Positions 58,339 to 58,503 of a DNA stretch of 58,503 nucleotides are shown piece by piece. The notes under the pieces are model-generated. The model was not told the DNA's origin. It worked only from the letters and a program-made list of their open reading frames with translations, and ran no database searches. This DNA is from Actinomycetota bacterium (GTDB taxonomy: Bacteria > Actinomycetota > Acidimicrobiia > Acidimicrobiales > AC-14), in contig JBFMCT010000018.1 in assembly GCA_040754375.1 (NCBI GenBank), positions 1 through 58,503 on the forward strand. Reading direction: 5' to 3'. The translations under genes were made by a program, and so were the position numbers. Within the stretch, counting starts at the first letter, position 1. Every line of letters begins with the position of its first letter.

Positions 58339-58503
58339 TCAACACCCCTCGGCCCCGCCAGGATCGGGTTGGCGCCTGCGCATGGAGGGACCCTTGACCG
58401 TGATGCGGTGGGCGGCCTGCAAGACGCGGTCGAGCACGGCCTCGGCCAAGGTCGGGTCCGCCATGGCCGCGTGCCACTTCTCGACGGGCAGCTGGCTGGC
58501 CAC
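58339..58503 (-). CDS. istB: IS21 helper ATPase IstB, C-terminal fragment
   Basis: The gene enters from the right edge on the minus strand and stops at 58339. VASQLPVEKWHAAMADPTLA, then EAVLDRVLQAAHRITVKGPSMRR, is the typical IstB C-terminus, including the conserved SQLPVEKWH. IstB is the AAA+ helper of the IS21 transposase IstA. The Walker motifs and istA lie beyond the window. Confidence 0.88.
   Translation of the reverse strand: MASQLPVEKWHAAMADPTLAEAVLDRVLQAAHRITVKGPSMRRRQPDPGGAEGC

Overview
The window is 58.5 kb of very GC-rich DNA with dense, often overlapping genes. ATG and GTG starts are both common. A full menaquinone pathway set and several families I associate mainly with Actinobacteria (DUF3097, DUF3467, DUF3817, BTAD regulators) suggest an actinobacterium, possibly of the Acidimicrobiia; the class is an inference from gene content. 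Many genes have a TANNNT-like -10 hexamer only 6 to 9 nt before the start codon, so leaderless transcription looks common.

Region 1 (1 to about 37.6 kb) looks like core chromosome. It opens with a transketolase C-terminus and a hairpin terminator. Next come a secreted BNR/RTX protein, a lipoprotein, a PNPOx-fold protein, a DrrAB-type ABC exporter, a DEAD-box RNA helicase and DUF3097. A reverse operon follows (OmpR-type regulator, histidine kinase, sugar-nucleotide epimerase), then DUF3467, a coiled-coil/transglycosylase secreted protein, a cold-shock protein, pyrE, an ArsR regulator, a helical-repeat protein, a GGDEF-EAL protein, a NifU-N-like protein, a SirB1-like protein, a lipoprotein, an LCP protein and a GH43 protein. 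From 24.4 to 31.6 kb is the menaquinone locus: menB-menA-menC forward, menH reverse, menD forward, menF and menG reverse. No menE is seen. A MerR gene overlaps menG and faces a TetR gene. Then follow YdeI-like, DUF3817, SufE paired with a rhodanese, a small leaderless gene, DUF3291 and a membrane protein.

Region 2 (37.9 to 39.55 kb) is a graveyard of an integrative element. It has two tyrosine-integrase remnants, a frameshifted methylase/helicase fragment, a possibly frameshifted cargo gene and the 3' half of a tRNA-Arg(ACG)-like sequence that looks like an attachment site.

Region 3 (39.55 to 58.5 kb) is accessory DNA, probably within or next to an integrated element. Small HTH genes and a reverse operon (lipoprotein, SLT transglycosylase, excisionase-like HTH) face a long forward operon across a palindromic operator-like site. 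The forward operon encodes a Tad/Flp-type machine: HTH, membrane protein, PKD-like secreted protein, CpaB/SAF, CpaE, TadA, TadB, TadC, a Flp-like pilin, three TadE/TadG-like proteins and a 963-aa membrane LysM-BTAD protein. Lower-GC DNA follows, with a DUF433/PIN-like toxin-antitoxin pair whose toxin lacks a usable start, a gene with a HEPN-like motif, and the end of an IS21-family element.

The most unusual signals are a family of about 140-bp palindromic intergenic elements with a recurring 16-bp end motif, the mobile-looking Tad locus with its LysM-BTAD membrane protein, and the startless PIN-like toxin.
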